Shown piece by piece: positions 52,533 to 60,483 of a stretch of 64,000 nucleotides of DNA (positions within the stretch are counted from its first letter, which is position 1; the number at the start of each line of letters is the position of its first letter). The stretch is taken from the NCBI RefSeq assembly GCF_029946505.1, contig NZ_JARZHG010000001.1:1-64000 (forward strand). Direction: 5' to 3'. The translations under genes were made by a program, and so were the position numbers. Source of the DNA: Polyangium sp. y55x31 (GTDB lineage: Bacteria > Myxococcota_A > Polyangia > Polyangiales > Polyangiaceae). The notes beneath the pieces were generated by a model. The model saw only the letters and a list, made by a program, of their open reading frames with translations. It did not search any database and was not told the origin of the DNA.

Positions 52533-54278
52533 TTATCCCACTTCCACGCGCGCTTCCACTTTGCCCACGCGCGGCGAGCCTGCGCGGATCGTCACCACCC
52601 CGCGCCCCCGCACAATCCAGCGCACGCGCCCGCGCCGCGGACCACCGCCCGTCCGCGGGAATCCAGGCGAGCTCATCGCGTCCACCGCGCCCCAGCCTTC
52701 GAGGTGCCCCACCTCCGCCTCGCGCTCGCCCGACACGAGCGTCACGCCGTCGCCGAGCGAGACCTGCGCCCGCACCACGTCGTTCCAGGGAAGGTTCCGC
52801 GCCGACGAGAGCACGAACGTCGGCAAGAAGCCGAGGTTCTCGACGACGGCCGAGACCTCCCACAGATCACCTTCCAGCCGCGTCGCGCGCGCCTCCACGA
52901 GCCGCGGCCGCGGCGCGAGCGACGCGAGGCGTAGGAAGAAGCGCGATTGCCGCTCGCAGAGCTCGCCGAGCCGATCCGGCGGCGGGTTCCAGATGCCGAA
53001 GCGTGGATCGTGCCCGCCGATCTCGACCGGCCCGAGCTGCGGATGCACGAACGGCCGCCACGCGCCGACGATCCGCTTCTGGTTGTGCTCGCGATCCCAG
53101 GCGGCCATGCGCATCGTGTCCTCGCGCGTGCGCCGCTGATAATTCCACACGAACGGGCGCAGCACGGGCAAACCCACCTGCTTCCAGAAGTCCCAGAGCT
53201 CGCACACCATCGAGACCGTGCCCCGCTGCGCGTACGCGTAGGAGCTGAGCTCGCCACGAAGGGGTTTGTCGGGCTCGTAGAGGAACTCCTCGTAGCCGCT
53301 CACCATGGGGTAGCCGGTGATGTCCTCGGCCCAGCGCTCGAGCGTCCGGTAGAGCGTGAGATCCGTGGGATCCATGCGGTTGTCTGGTTGCTCGCCCGAC
53401 GGGCGGATGAACACGCCGCCGAAGCAGTGCAGGTTCACCCACGCGAAGATGTTCGGGTGCTTCGAGGTGAACTCGACGACCGCGCGCGACTCGGGCTCGC
53501 TCGTGGCGTACGCGCCGGCGCCCTTCTGGTGCGGCTCGGGCGCCCAGCCGTAGGGAAAGTTGCGGTTCATGTCGACCGCGTTGTCCGCGAGGTAGTCCGG
53601 CGCCGGGATCGAAAAACCGTCCCAGTGCTCGATCGTGCCCTCGGGATAGACCGTGTAAAACGGCCCCGCGTCCTCGATGCGCCGCGGGAGCATGAGGTCC
53701 GGATCCTCCGGCGAACCGACGAAATCCCCGGCCGGATCGAGCCTCCGCATCGAGAGCGCGATCCCATCGCCGTCGACGTCGCCGCTCTTCCAGAACGGCG
53801 CGCCGCGGCCGAGCCGATCGTCACGGGGGTTCGATCGCACGTACCTGCCCGTACGCAGCACGCTCTCCGCGCCGTCCGGGCACATGCGCGGCAGCACGTA
53901 AAACACCACGTCTTCCCGCAAGAGCGCTCCCAGGTGCGCGGGCAGATCGTGCAAGGGTTCCTTCGGACAAACCAGGTTCCGGATCACGTCCTCGGCGATG
54001 GAGAGGGCCACGCTCGACCCGGCAAGCTCGACCGCGTGCATGTTGCCGTCGACCCACGCCGCCGGCCCATCTCCCTCGGGATCCCGCCCGATCGCGAGCA
54101 GCCAGATGTCGCGTCCCTCCGGCGTCTTTCCGAGGCTCCGCAGCCGCACGAACTCGGGAAAACCTTCCGCCCAGGCGTGCACCTGCCGCGTGAGCTCGTC
54201 GTACGTCACGTACTTGGCGCGAAACCCCACCGACATCGCTTCGAGCCGCGCACGCGCCTCGCTCGGATCCTTCGACAT
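52533..54278 (-). CDS. M14 family zinc carboxypeptidase
   Basis: Protein of 581 residues. The peptidase domain covers about 20-400: the zinc motif GNMHAVE gives His 81 and Glu 84, the third ligand is His 284 (VNLHCFGG), and the catalytic Glu is Glu 360 (VCELWDFW). The substrate-binding DMNRNFPYGW is also intact. The C-terminal ~150 residues form a beta-rich domain. No signal peptide is seen, so it is cytoplasmic or exported in another way. ATG 54278 has GAGGG seven bases upstream. Divergent from the giant kinase gene. The natural peptide substrate is unknown. Confidence 0.9.
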   Translation of the reverse strand: MSKDPSEARARLEAMSVGFRAKYVTYDELTRQVHAWAEGFPEFVRLRSLGKTPEGRDIWLLAIGRDPEGDGPAAWVDGNMHAVELAGSSVALSIAEDVIRNLVCPKEPLHDLPAHLGALLREDVVFYVLPRMCPDGAESVLRTGRYVRSNPRDDRLGRGAPFWKSGDVDGDGIALSMRRLDPAGDFVGSPEDPDLMLPRRIEDAGPFYTVYPEGTIEHWDGFSIPAPDYLADNAVDMNRNFPYGWAPEPHQKGAGAYATSEPESRAVVEFTSKHPNIFAWVNLHCFGGVFIRPSGEQPDNRMDPTDLTLYRTLERWAEDITGYPMVSGYEEFLYEPDKPLRGELSSYAYAQRGTVSMVCELWDFWKQVGLPVLRPFVWNYQRRTREDTMRMAAWDREHNQKRIVGAWRPFVHPQLGPVEIGGHDPRFGIWNPPPDRLGELCERQSRFFLRLASLAPRPRLVEARATRLEGDLWEVSAVVENLGFLPTFVLSSARNLPWNDVVRAQVSLGDGVTLVSGEREAEVGHLEGWGAVDAMSSPGFPRTGGGPRRGRVRWIVRGRGVVTIRAGSPRVGKVEARVEVG

Positions 54279-54295
54279 GTCTGCACCCTCGCAAA

Positions 54296-54331
54296 CGGAA
54301 CGGTCCCTCGCAAGCGCTCGAAATCGTTCCG
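54296..54331. promoter_or_regulatory. spaced inverted repeat between peptidase and kinase genes
   Basis: CGGAACG (54296-54302) and CGTTCCG (54325-54331) are exact complements 29 bases apart within the 124-base divergent gap. They may be two half-sites controlling both genes, or chance. No clean -10/-35 boxes are visible. Confidence 0.3.
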
Positions 54332-54402
54332 CCTGAGACGATGGTAAAAACGTTGCCCACGTACGTCGTTCCAGGGAATCATGGCGAGCTAGAGGCACAC
54401 AC

Positions 54403-57400
54403 TTGCGCGCGCGCGCCGAATTCCTCGACGGACTCCTCGAGCTCCACAGGTACGAAGATCGCAGCGCGCGCCGCAGCGTCTTCCGGCAGAGCATCGCCTC
54501 GCTCGCGATCGAGGCCTCGCTCGACGGCCCGCCGCCGCTCGACGGCCTCTCCCCGGAGGCGCTGCTCGCGGGCATCCGCGTCGCGCTCGCGGACGGGCTC
54601 TTCGAGGATCTCGGCTGGCTCGCGCCCGCGGCCGCCGCCGTCGCGCTCTACGAGATCACGGGCGCGTTGCCGCTCGGCCCAGAGCGCCGCGAGATCGGAA
54701 GGCGCGTCCTCGCCCAGCTCTACGACGGCAGCGCCGCCACGTTCGTCGCGCTCGCCACGCGCATGGCCCTCGGCAGCGCCCGCGCGCTCGCCGGCGCGCC
54801 CGTGCGCGCGCGGATCGCCCTCGCCCTGCAGCTCCCGAGCAGCGTCGACGTGCCCGTCGATCCGCTCGCGCTCGCGCTCGTCTCCCGCCGCGACCTCGCG
54901 CGCGACTGGGTCGGCTCCGCCTCCACGGGCTCGCTCCCCGAGCGCCGCCTCGCCGCGCGCCTGCTCGAACGCGCCGCGCGCGAGGCCGTCCGCCGCGCGA
55001 GCCAGGGCGACGACGACGCCTTGCGCCTCTTCCGCGGCCTCAGCGAAGGCGCACCCGCCTCGTCGAGCCGCGCCACCGCGCCCGACGTCGTCCTCGAGGC
55101 CTACCACCTCCTGCTCGCCGATCGCGAGACGCTCGTCTGGCGCCACGTCGCGGCCGCGCGTGGCCTGCTCTCCGGCGCGCTCCCCGAGCTCGAGCGCGAG
55201 ATCCGAAAACACCTCGCGCCGAACCTCACGCCGACCGAGTGGCGCCGCGCCGCGACCTCGCTCGTCGCGAGCATCGCCGTCGATCCCGAGAACAACCTCG
55301 CCACGAGCCGTGATCTGCTCGCGTCGGGCCTGCTCCGCGAAGATCCCGGCCTCGCGATCGCCATGGTCTGGGGCCTGCCCCGCGCCGCCGACGCCGAGCC
55401 CGAGGCCGCCGAAGCGCTGCTCGAAGCCATCACCGCAGCCCATCCGATCGCCGTCGCCGACAGCGTCGCCGATCTCCGCGTGGAGCTCGGCCCCGCGTTC
55501 GGCACACGCGCGCGCGCCGCATGCGTGCAAGCCCTCGCCGTGAGCCTCGCGGCCCCGCAGACCGACGACGGCCTCACCGCGCTCGGTCAGAGCATTCTTC
55601 GTGATCTCGAGGGCCGCGAGCCCTCCGAGCTCGCCGCCACCGTGCGCAGCGCCGTCGACGCGTTCGTGGAGAGCGGCTCGCGCGAGGCCCACGCCCGCGC
55701 CCTCGCCGCGCTCGACCTCGCCGCGAGCACGCTCGACGCCCTCGACGCCCTCGACGCAGGCCCGAACCCCACGCCCTCGGCGCGCGGCGGCCTCCCCGTC
55801 AAACCAAGCGCCCTGCCGCCCGGCCTCCCGCAGACGAACCTCTCCCGTCGCGCCGCCGCCCGCCTCGTCCGCGAGCTCGATTCGAACCTGTACGAGTCCG
55901 GCGCGCTCCGCAGCCTGCTCCTGCTCGAACGACGCGGCTCCGGCACCGACGGCGCCGCGCAAGGGCTCGACGCCCTCGACGATCGCATCACGCGCTGGCT
56001 CCTCCGCGTCGAGGCCCAGTCCCCGCCCGAGGGCACACCTCCGCACGCCACGTTTCACCAGCGAAACCTTCGCGCCCTGCTGCACGTCGTCGACGGCGAG
56101 AGCACCGACGGCGACAGCGACGGCGACGCCGCCCGCAGTCGCGGAAAACGCCGCCTGCTCGACACCTGCGACGTGCTCTCGAAGCGCCTCGCCGCGGAGC
56201 CCGGCTCACCCCTCCGCCGCGCCGTCGTCGCCACCGTCGCGCGCGCCTTCGACGCGCTCGTCCGCACGCACGCCGCCGACGCCGCCGACGTGCTGCTCTT
56301 CGCCTGCATGCGGAGCGGCGATCCCGAGACGCTCGCGATCCTCGCCGAGGCGAGCGTCCACCCCGACGTCCGCCAGCTGCTCGCCTGCCATTCCCGCTTC
56401 ACCGACGCGATCAACGCAGCCGCGGCCGATCGTGGCGCCGAGGAGCGCATGGACACCGCCCTCGCCGCGCTCGAATCCCTCGTCACCGAGCTCCCGCAGG
56501 GCGCCTCGCAGCGCACCGAAGCCCTGCGCACCGCGCTCGCCCGCCTCGCGCGTGGCCTCGACGCCGTCCGCGCCGCGCGCGCCCTCGCTCCCCTCGCCGA
56601 GTCCGCCACGAAGGAAGGCTCGCCGCTCGTCTCCCTCGAAGACGCGCTCGTCGCACTCGCGCGTCTCACAGCCTCCGCGCGCCGCCGCTTCGGCGACGGC
56701 GAGAGCGACGAGACGCCGCACTCCACGCTCCTCGGCGCCCACGCGCTCGCCCTCGCCGCCGGCATGGCCCGCGAAGGCGGCGCTCCCCCCGAGCTCCAGG
56801 CCGCGATCGAAAAACTCGTCGCCGCCGCCCGCGCCTCCGTGCCAGCGCCGATCGCGCTCGTCGCCTCGCTCGTCCTGCCGCGCCTCTGCACCCTGCCCGG
56901 CCAGCGCGCCGGCGCCGGCGCGAGCGAGCCCGACGAGCTGCCCACGACCGATCTCCCCCTGCCCGCGTGGCTCCCGCCGCGCCGCACGATCGGCGGCTAC
57001 TTCGTCCACCGAAGGCTCGGCGGCGGCGCGATCGGCACGGTCTTCATCGTCACGCGCGCCGAGGAGCGGCACGACCCGAACGCCGAACGTTTTGCCCTCA
57101 AAGTACCCGACTACGACGCGACCGCCGCGCGCAGCGTCTCCGAGGCCGAGTTCCTGAAGCTCTTCCGCGAGGAGGCCGGCGCGCTGTTATCGCTCCCCGA
57201 CCACGCGAACCTACCGCGCTTCGTCACATTCGACGCCGGCGCGCGGCCGAAGCCGATCCTCGTGATGGAGCTCATCGAGGGCGTGCGCGGCGATCAGCTC
57301 ATCGACAGCCGGAGCCTCACGATCCAAACCGCGCTCGCCCTGCTCGACGGCGTGCTCGCAGGCCTCGAAGCGATGCACTCGGTCCGCATCGGCCACCTCG

Positions 57401-57849
57401 ACGTAAAACCCTCGAACATCATCCTGCGCGGCGGCAAAGGCCCCGTGCTCGTCGACTTCGGCCTCGCAGGCCGTCACATCCGGCCCGGCTGCGCCACCGC
57501 GAACTACGGCGCGCCCGAAGTCTGGGACATCGTGCCCGAGGGCGCGACCGCCACGCCGCTCACAGCAGACATCTACAGCTTCGGCTGTCTCGCATACGAG
57601 GTGCTCACCGGCGACACGCTCTTCGACGGTCCAAGCGACGTCGCCCTGATCTCGGCGCACCTCACGCACGACGGTCTGCCCCCAAAAATCCGTCGCCTCT
57701 CGCAAGGTCGGCTCGCCTCGGTAGGCATGTTTCTGTTCCAGTGCCTGCGCCACAACCCGGAGCAACGCATGACGGCCACATCCCTGCGCGCCGAGCTCCG
57801 CCGCATCGCCCCCGAGATTTTAAGGTTGCGCTGGCCGATCGCGGACTAG
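54403..57849 (+). CDS. giant serine/threonine protein kinase with ~860-residue N-terminal helical region
   Basis: Protein of 1148 residues. The C-terminal ~285 residues are an STPK-like domain: Gly-rich loop RRLGGGAIGTVF, ATP-binding Lys in FALKVPDY, catalytic loop GHLDVKPSNIIL, VDFGLAG and GAPEVWD. The catalytic HRD Arg is Leu (HLD), so it is a non-RD kinase. The first ~860 residues are Ala/Leu/Arg-rich, predicted all-helical and perhaps HEAT- or TPR-like, of unknown role; no membrane helix is seen. The start is TTG at 54403, backed by AGAGG seven bases upstream; no ATG or GTG is available near. Placing the kinase at the C-terminus is the reverse of most bacterial STPKs. Confidence 0.88.
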   Translation: MRARAEFLDGLLELHRYEDRSARRSVFRQSIASLAIEASLDGPPPLDGLSPEALLAGIRVALADGLFEDLGWLAPAAAAVALYEITGALPLGPERREIGRRVLAQLYDGSAATFVALATRMALGSARALAGAPVRARIALALQLPSSVDVPVDPLALALVSRRDLARDWVGSASTGSLPERRLAARLLERAAREAVRRASQGDDDALRLFRGLSEGAPASSSRATAPDVVLEAYHLLLADRETLVWRHVAAARGLLSGALPELEREIRKHLAPNLTPTEWRRAATSLVASIAVDPENNLATSRDLLASGLLREDPGLAIAMVWGLPRAADAEPEAAEALLEAITAAHPIAVADSVADLRVELGPAFGTRARAACVQALAVSLAAPQTDDGLTALGQSILRDLEGREPSELAATVRSAVDAFVESGSREAHARALAALDLAASTLDALDALDAGPNPTPSARGGLPVKPSALPPGLPQTNLSRRAAARLVRELDSNLYESGALRSLLLLERRGSGTDGAAQGLDALDDRITRWLLRVEAQSPPEGTPPHATFHQRNLRALLHVVDGESTDGDSDGDAARSRGKRRLLDTCDVLSKRLAAEPGSPLRRAVVATVARAFDALVRTHAADAADVLLFACMRSGDPETLAILAEASVHPDVRQLLACHSRFTDAINAAAADRGAEERMDTALAALESLVTELPQGASQRTEALRTALARLARGLDAVRAARALAPLAESATKEGSPLVSLEDALVALARLTASARRRFGDGESDETPHSTLLGAHALALAAGMAREGGAPPELQAAIEKLVAAARASVPAPIALVASLVLPRLCTLPGQRAGAGASEPDELPTTDLPLPAWLPPRRTIGGYFVHRRLGGGAIGTVFIVTRAEERHDPNAERFALKVPDYDATAARSVSEAEFLKLFREEAGALLSLPDHANLPRFVTFDAGARPKPILVMELIEGVRGDQLIDSRSLTIQTALALLDGVLAGLEAMHSVRIGHLDVKPSNIILRGGKGPVLVDFGLAGRHIRPGCATANYGAPEVWDIVPEGATATPLTADIYSFGCLAYEVLTGDTLFDGPSDVALISAHLTHDGLPPKIRRLSQGRLASVGMFLFQCLRHNPEQRMTATSLRAELRRIAPEILRLRWPIAD

Positions 57850-57852
57850 CTG

Positions 57853-58190
57853 AGGCGTCGCGCCGGGGCGCTGCCCCGGACCCCGCGGGGGCTGTCCGCC
57901 CCTCGACCCGGACCAGGGCAAGCCCTGGACCTCAGGTGGAAAAACTGCGCTCCGCGCAGTTTTTCCAACAGGCCGGTGGCAAGACCTTGGAGGTGCGTTT
58001 CAAGCCGAACCGTCGGCGCCGCCGCCTCGGTTGGCAGGAACGTTGCCGGCCCTAACCTGGCCCGTTCGATGAACTGCGCATCGCGCAGTTCATCGACCCC
58101 GAGTCCAGCGCTTGCGCTGGTCCGGGTGCAGGGGCGGATAGCCCCTGCTGGGGCCTGGGGCAACGCCCCAGCGCAGCGCCCTCAGGTCAA
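57853..58190. repeat. hairpin element, copy E (full-length)
   Basis: Fills the 345-base convergent gap 57850-58194, with no credible gene. Left arm: CCGGGGC-gct-GCCCCGG, GGGGGC-tgtcc-GCCCC, CCAGGGC-aa-GCCCTGG and GGAAAAACTGCGC-tcc-GCGCAGTTTTTCC, a 13-bp perfect stem. The core begins AACAGGCCGGTGGCAAGACC and ends CCTGGCCCGTTC. Right arm mirrored: GATGAACTGCGC-atc-GCGCAGTTCATC, CCAGCGC-tt-GCGCTGG, GCAGGGGC-ggata-GCCCCTGC and GGGGC-aac-GCCCC. The differing loops and arm bases keep pairing intact compared with copy C, which implies selection for structure. Confidence 0.88.
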
Positions 58191-58194
58191 ACCC

Positions 58195-60483
58195 CTACAG
58201 AAACGAGAGCACGTCCTCGACCGGCCGCCGGAGCGACCGTGCTGTCGGCGGATCTGCCTTCGAGAGCCGGAACAGGAGGATCTCCGCGTGCTCCGCGGGC
58301 ACCTCGAACACTCGCAAAAACCGCTGCCGGAGCTCGCCGAGTTGCTCGCGTACCTTGGGTTCGAGACCTTTGCCTCCGCCCCGTTCGAACCGCGCGAAGA
58401 GATAGAGCATTGCTGACCAAGGCTGGATTGCGAGTCCTTGCGCTGTTGCTTCCAGCCACACGCGCTCGAGTGCGCGCCCGCCTTCGAAGTAGGAGCGCGA
58501 CGACGTCCCTGGAGCCAGCACGAGTGCCATTGCGGACGAGGATGCGACCAAGCGCCGCGCGGAGTTTGCGAGCGCCCCGCCTCCGCCCATCTTTGCTGCG
58601 AACTCCACGGCCTTCCATGTCGTCGCGAGCCGTACTGCTGCGAGGGCTGGCGGCGGCACGTCGAGCGTGAGCACGTCGAGACCGTCTCGTGTCCGGAGCG
58701 CCTCTTCCTCCGTCCAGCGCAGCTCTGCGCCCATCTCCTCGTTGTGCTTGCGCGACAGGAATAACATTCGATCGGCTTGCCCGAGGATTTCTCCCATCTC
58801 GGCAATGGCCGCCCGATCGGTCACGAGCAGAAGTTTTCCGTTTCGCTCCTCTGCGGCCTCCGTGAGCCGTGCGGCTGCGCGCTCCGAGAGCGGCGTGCCT
58901 TTGCCGGGCTTTCGGTTCGTGGTGCGCGCGCCGATCACCGTGCAGAGTGGATCGACTGCGTAGGACGAGTCGTCCACGCGGAACACCACGTCGCATGCGG
59001 CGAGTGGATCGCTTTCGTCGGGCGCCTCGACGACCTTGGCGGAGAGCCCCATCGCGGGCGCGGCGAGGACCATGTTCTCCACGGCTGCGCCGACGGCCAC
59101 GAAGCTCGCGGCGCGCTGGAAATCGTTCAGCGTCCGCCCTGCGTCTTGCGACACCTTGCATCGCACCCGCCCGCCCTTTGCGACGAATTGCCACGGTTGC
59201 GCGTTGCCGCCCGACGGCGCGAGTATGCCGAAGCCCACGAGCCTGCGCACGTCCTCCTTCGTGACCGTGCGCTTGTCTGCTGGCCGTGCGAGCGGTGGCG
59301 CCTCGGGCGATGGGAGGGGTTTCCGTGACAGTGCCTCCTCCATCGCCGTGTCGACCAGGACCTCGGCCTCGCGCCCGTCCTTCACGAGGACGTCGAGGTC
59401 CACGAAATATCGACCTGATCGCGAAAGCTCGCCGAGCAGCATACGCCGCGCCGCGTCGGTCGACACGGCGCCGCCGAGCATCGTCCCCGAGGCGAGCTGC
59501 GGCCAGGACGTCGTCGTCTCCTCGACCTCGAGCATCGACGCACCGAGCCGACCCTTCAGCGCATCCGGGCCGATGATCCGGAGCACGATGGCCACCTTCT
59601 GCGCCGGCGTCAGTGCCTTCAGATCCGCCGCCGAGAGCCCGCGCAGGAGCGAATGTAGCACCGGCCGATCCGGCTCCCGATCGAAACGCTCGATGTCGAG
59701 CATCCCCCGATCGTTCGTCTCCATCAGGACCGGGATCGCGTGCGCCCGCGCCCTTTCGCGCAGGAAAACCTTCGTATACAGGTCGTCGCACTCCTCGATC
59801 ACCAGATCGAGCTTTCCGCCCTCGGTCAGGAATGCCTCGACGTTCTCCTCGGTGATTCCCGTCCGGATCACCTCGACCCGCACGTACGGATCGATCTCCG
59901 CGATCGCGCGCGCCGCAATCACGCACTTGTGCAAGCCGATCTCGTGCACCCCGGCGCGCAGGCGGTTCATGTTCGACAGCGCGAGCTCGTCGAAATCCGC
60001 GAGCCGGAGCATCCCGCCCACGCCTTCGAGCGCGAGCGTCACCGCGCTCGCCTGCCCGACCGACAGCCCCACCACGCCGATCCGTTTGTCCCGGAGCCGC
60101 GCCTGCTCGTCGGGCGTGATCTTGTATCGATTGCGTGAAAAACGTAGCTCGCGATAATCGGCCTCGCCGAGCACGTGCACGAGCCGCCCGCTCCATGGGT
60201 AATGGACCCAGGTCCCGCGCTCCTCCGGCGGGCCGTCCCCGAGCGCCGCCCGCACCACCTCGTCGAGCGCCGCGCCGCGCAGCCTTTGCTTGGGCGATCG
60301 CGTCGCGCAAAGCTCGGCGAGCTGATCGACGTACCGATCGTGCACCTCGCGTACCTGGCCTGAGGCGACGAGCTCCTCGACTTTCCGACGATCCCACGAA
60401 TCCGCCAGCGAAAACAGCGCCGGCTGACATGTCTCCTGATCCACGTCCGCGGAGAGCGCCGCGAGCCGCTCGGCGAGCTTCAT
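58195..60483 (-). CDS. ThiF/E1-like adenylyltransferase fused to nitroreductase (Rv1355c-like)
   Basis: Protein of 762 residues in three parts. Residues 1-115 are helical and unrecognised. Residues 125-400 are a ThiF/MoeB/E1-type fold: KRIGVVGLSVGQASAV (nucleotide loop), LADFDELALSNMNRL (Asp and the Asn-x-x-Arg ATP contact), Lys 186, and VIEECDDLYTK. No CxxC zinc pair is seen. From about 440 to 740 lies a nitroreductase-like flavin domain (GILAPSGGNAQPWQF, then DPLCTVIGARTTNRK). The same fusion is known as mycobacterial Rv1355c (MoeY). The substrate is unknown. Its ATG overlaps the upstream PilZ gene stop as ATGA, so the proteins are coupled. Confidence 0.86.
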   Translation of the reverse strand: MKLAERLAALSADVDQETCQPALFSLADSWDRRKVEELVASGQVREVHDRYVDQLAELCATRSPKQRLRGAALDEVVRAALGDGPPEERGTWVHYPWSGRLVHVLGEADYRELRFSRNRYKITPDEQARLRDKRIGVVGLSVGQASAVTLALEGVGGMLRLADFDELALSNMNRLRAGVHEIGLHKCVIAARAIAEIDPYVRVEVIRTGITEENVEAFLTEGGKLDLVIEECDDLYTKVFLRERARAHAIPVLMETNDRGMLDIERFDREPDRPVLHSLLRGLSAADLKALTPAQKVAIVLRIIGPDALKGRLGASMLEVEETTTSWPQLASGTMLGGAVSTDAARRMLLGELSRSGRYFVDLDVLVKDGREAEVLVDTAMEEALSRKPLPSPEAPPLARPADKRTVTKEDVRRLVGFGILAPSGGNAQPWQFVAKGGRVRCKVSQDAGRTLNDFQRAASFVAVGAAVENMVLAAPAMGLSAKVVEAPDESDPLAACDVVFRVDDSSYAVDPLCTVIGARTTNRKPGKGTPLSERAAARLTEAAEERNGKLLLVTDRAAIAEMGEILGQADRMLFLSRKHNEEMGAELRWTEEEALRTRDGLDVLTLDVPPPALAAVRLATTWKAVEFAAKMGGGGALANSARRLVASSSAMALVLAPGTSSRSYFEGGRALERVWLEATAQGLAIQPWSAMLYLFARFERGGGKGLEPKVREQLGELRQRFLRVFEVPAEHAEILLFRLSKADPPTARSLRRPVEDVLSFL

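Noticed and set aside
30486-58163. Similar short minus-strand frames inside hairpin elements C and E (both starting MPQAPAGA)
   Set aside because: The similarity follows from DNA identity of the elements. The frames run through stem-loops, lack ribosome binding sites, and the differences between copies preserve base pairing rather than residues.
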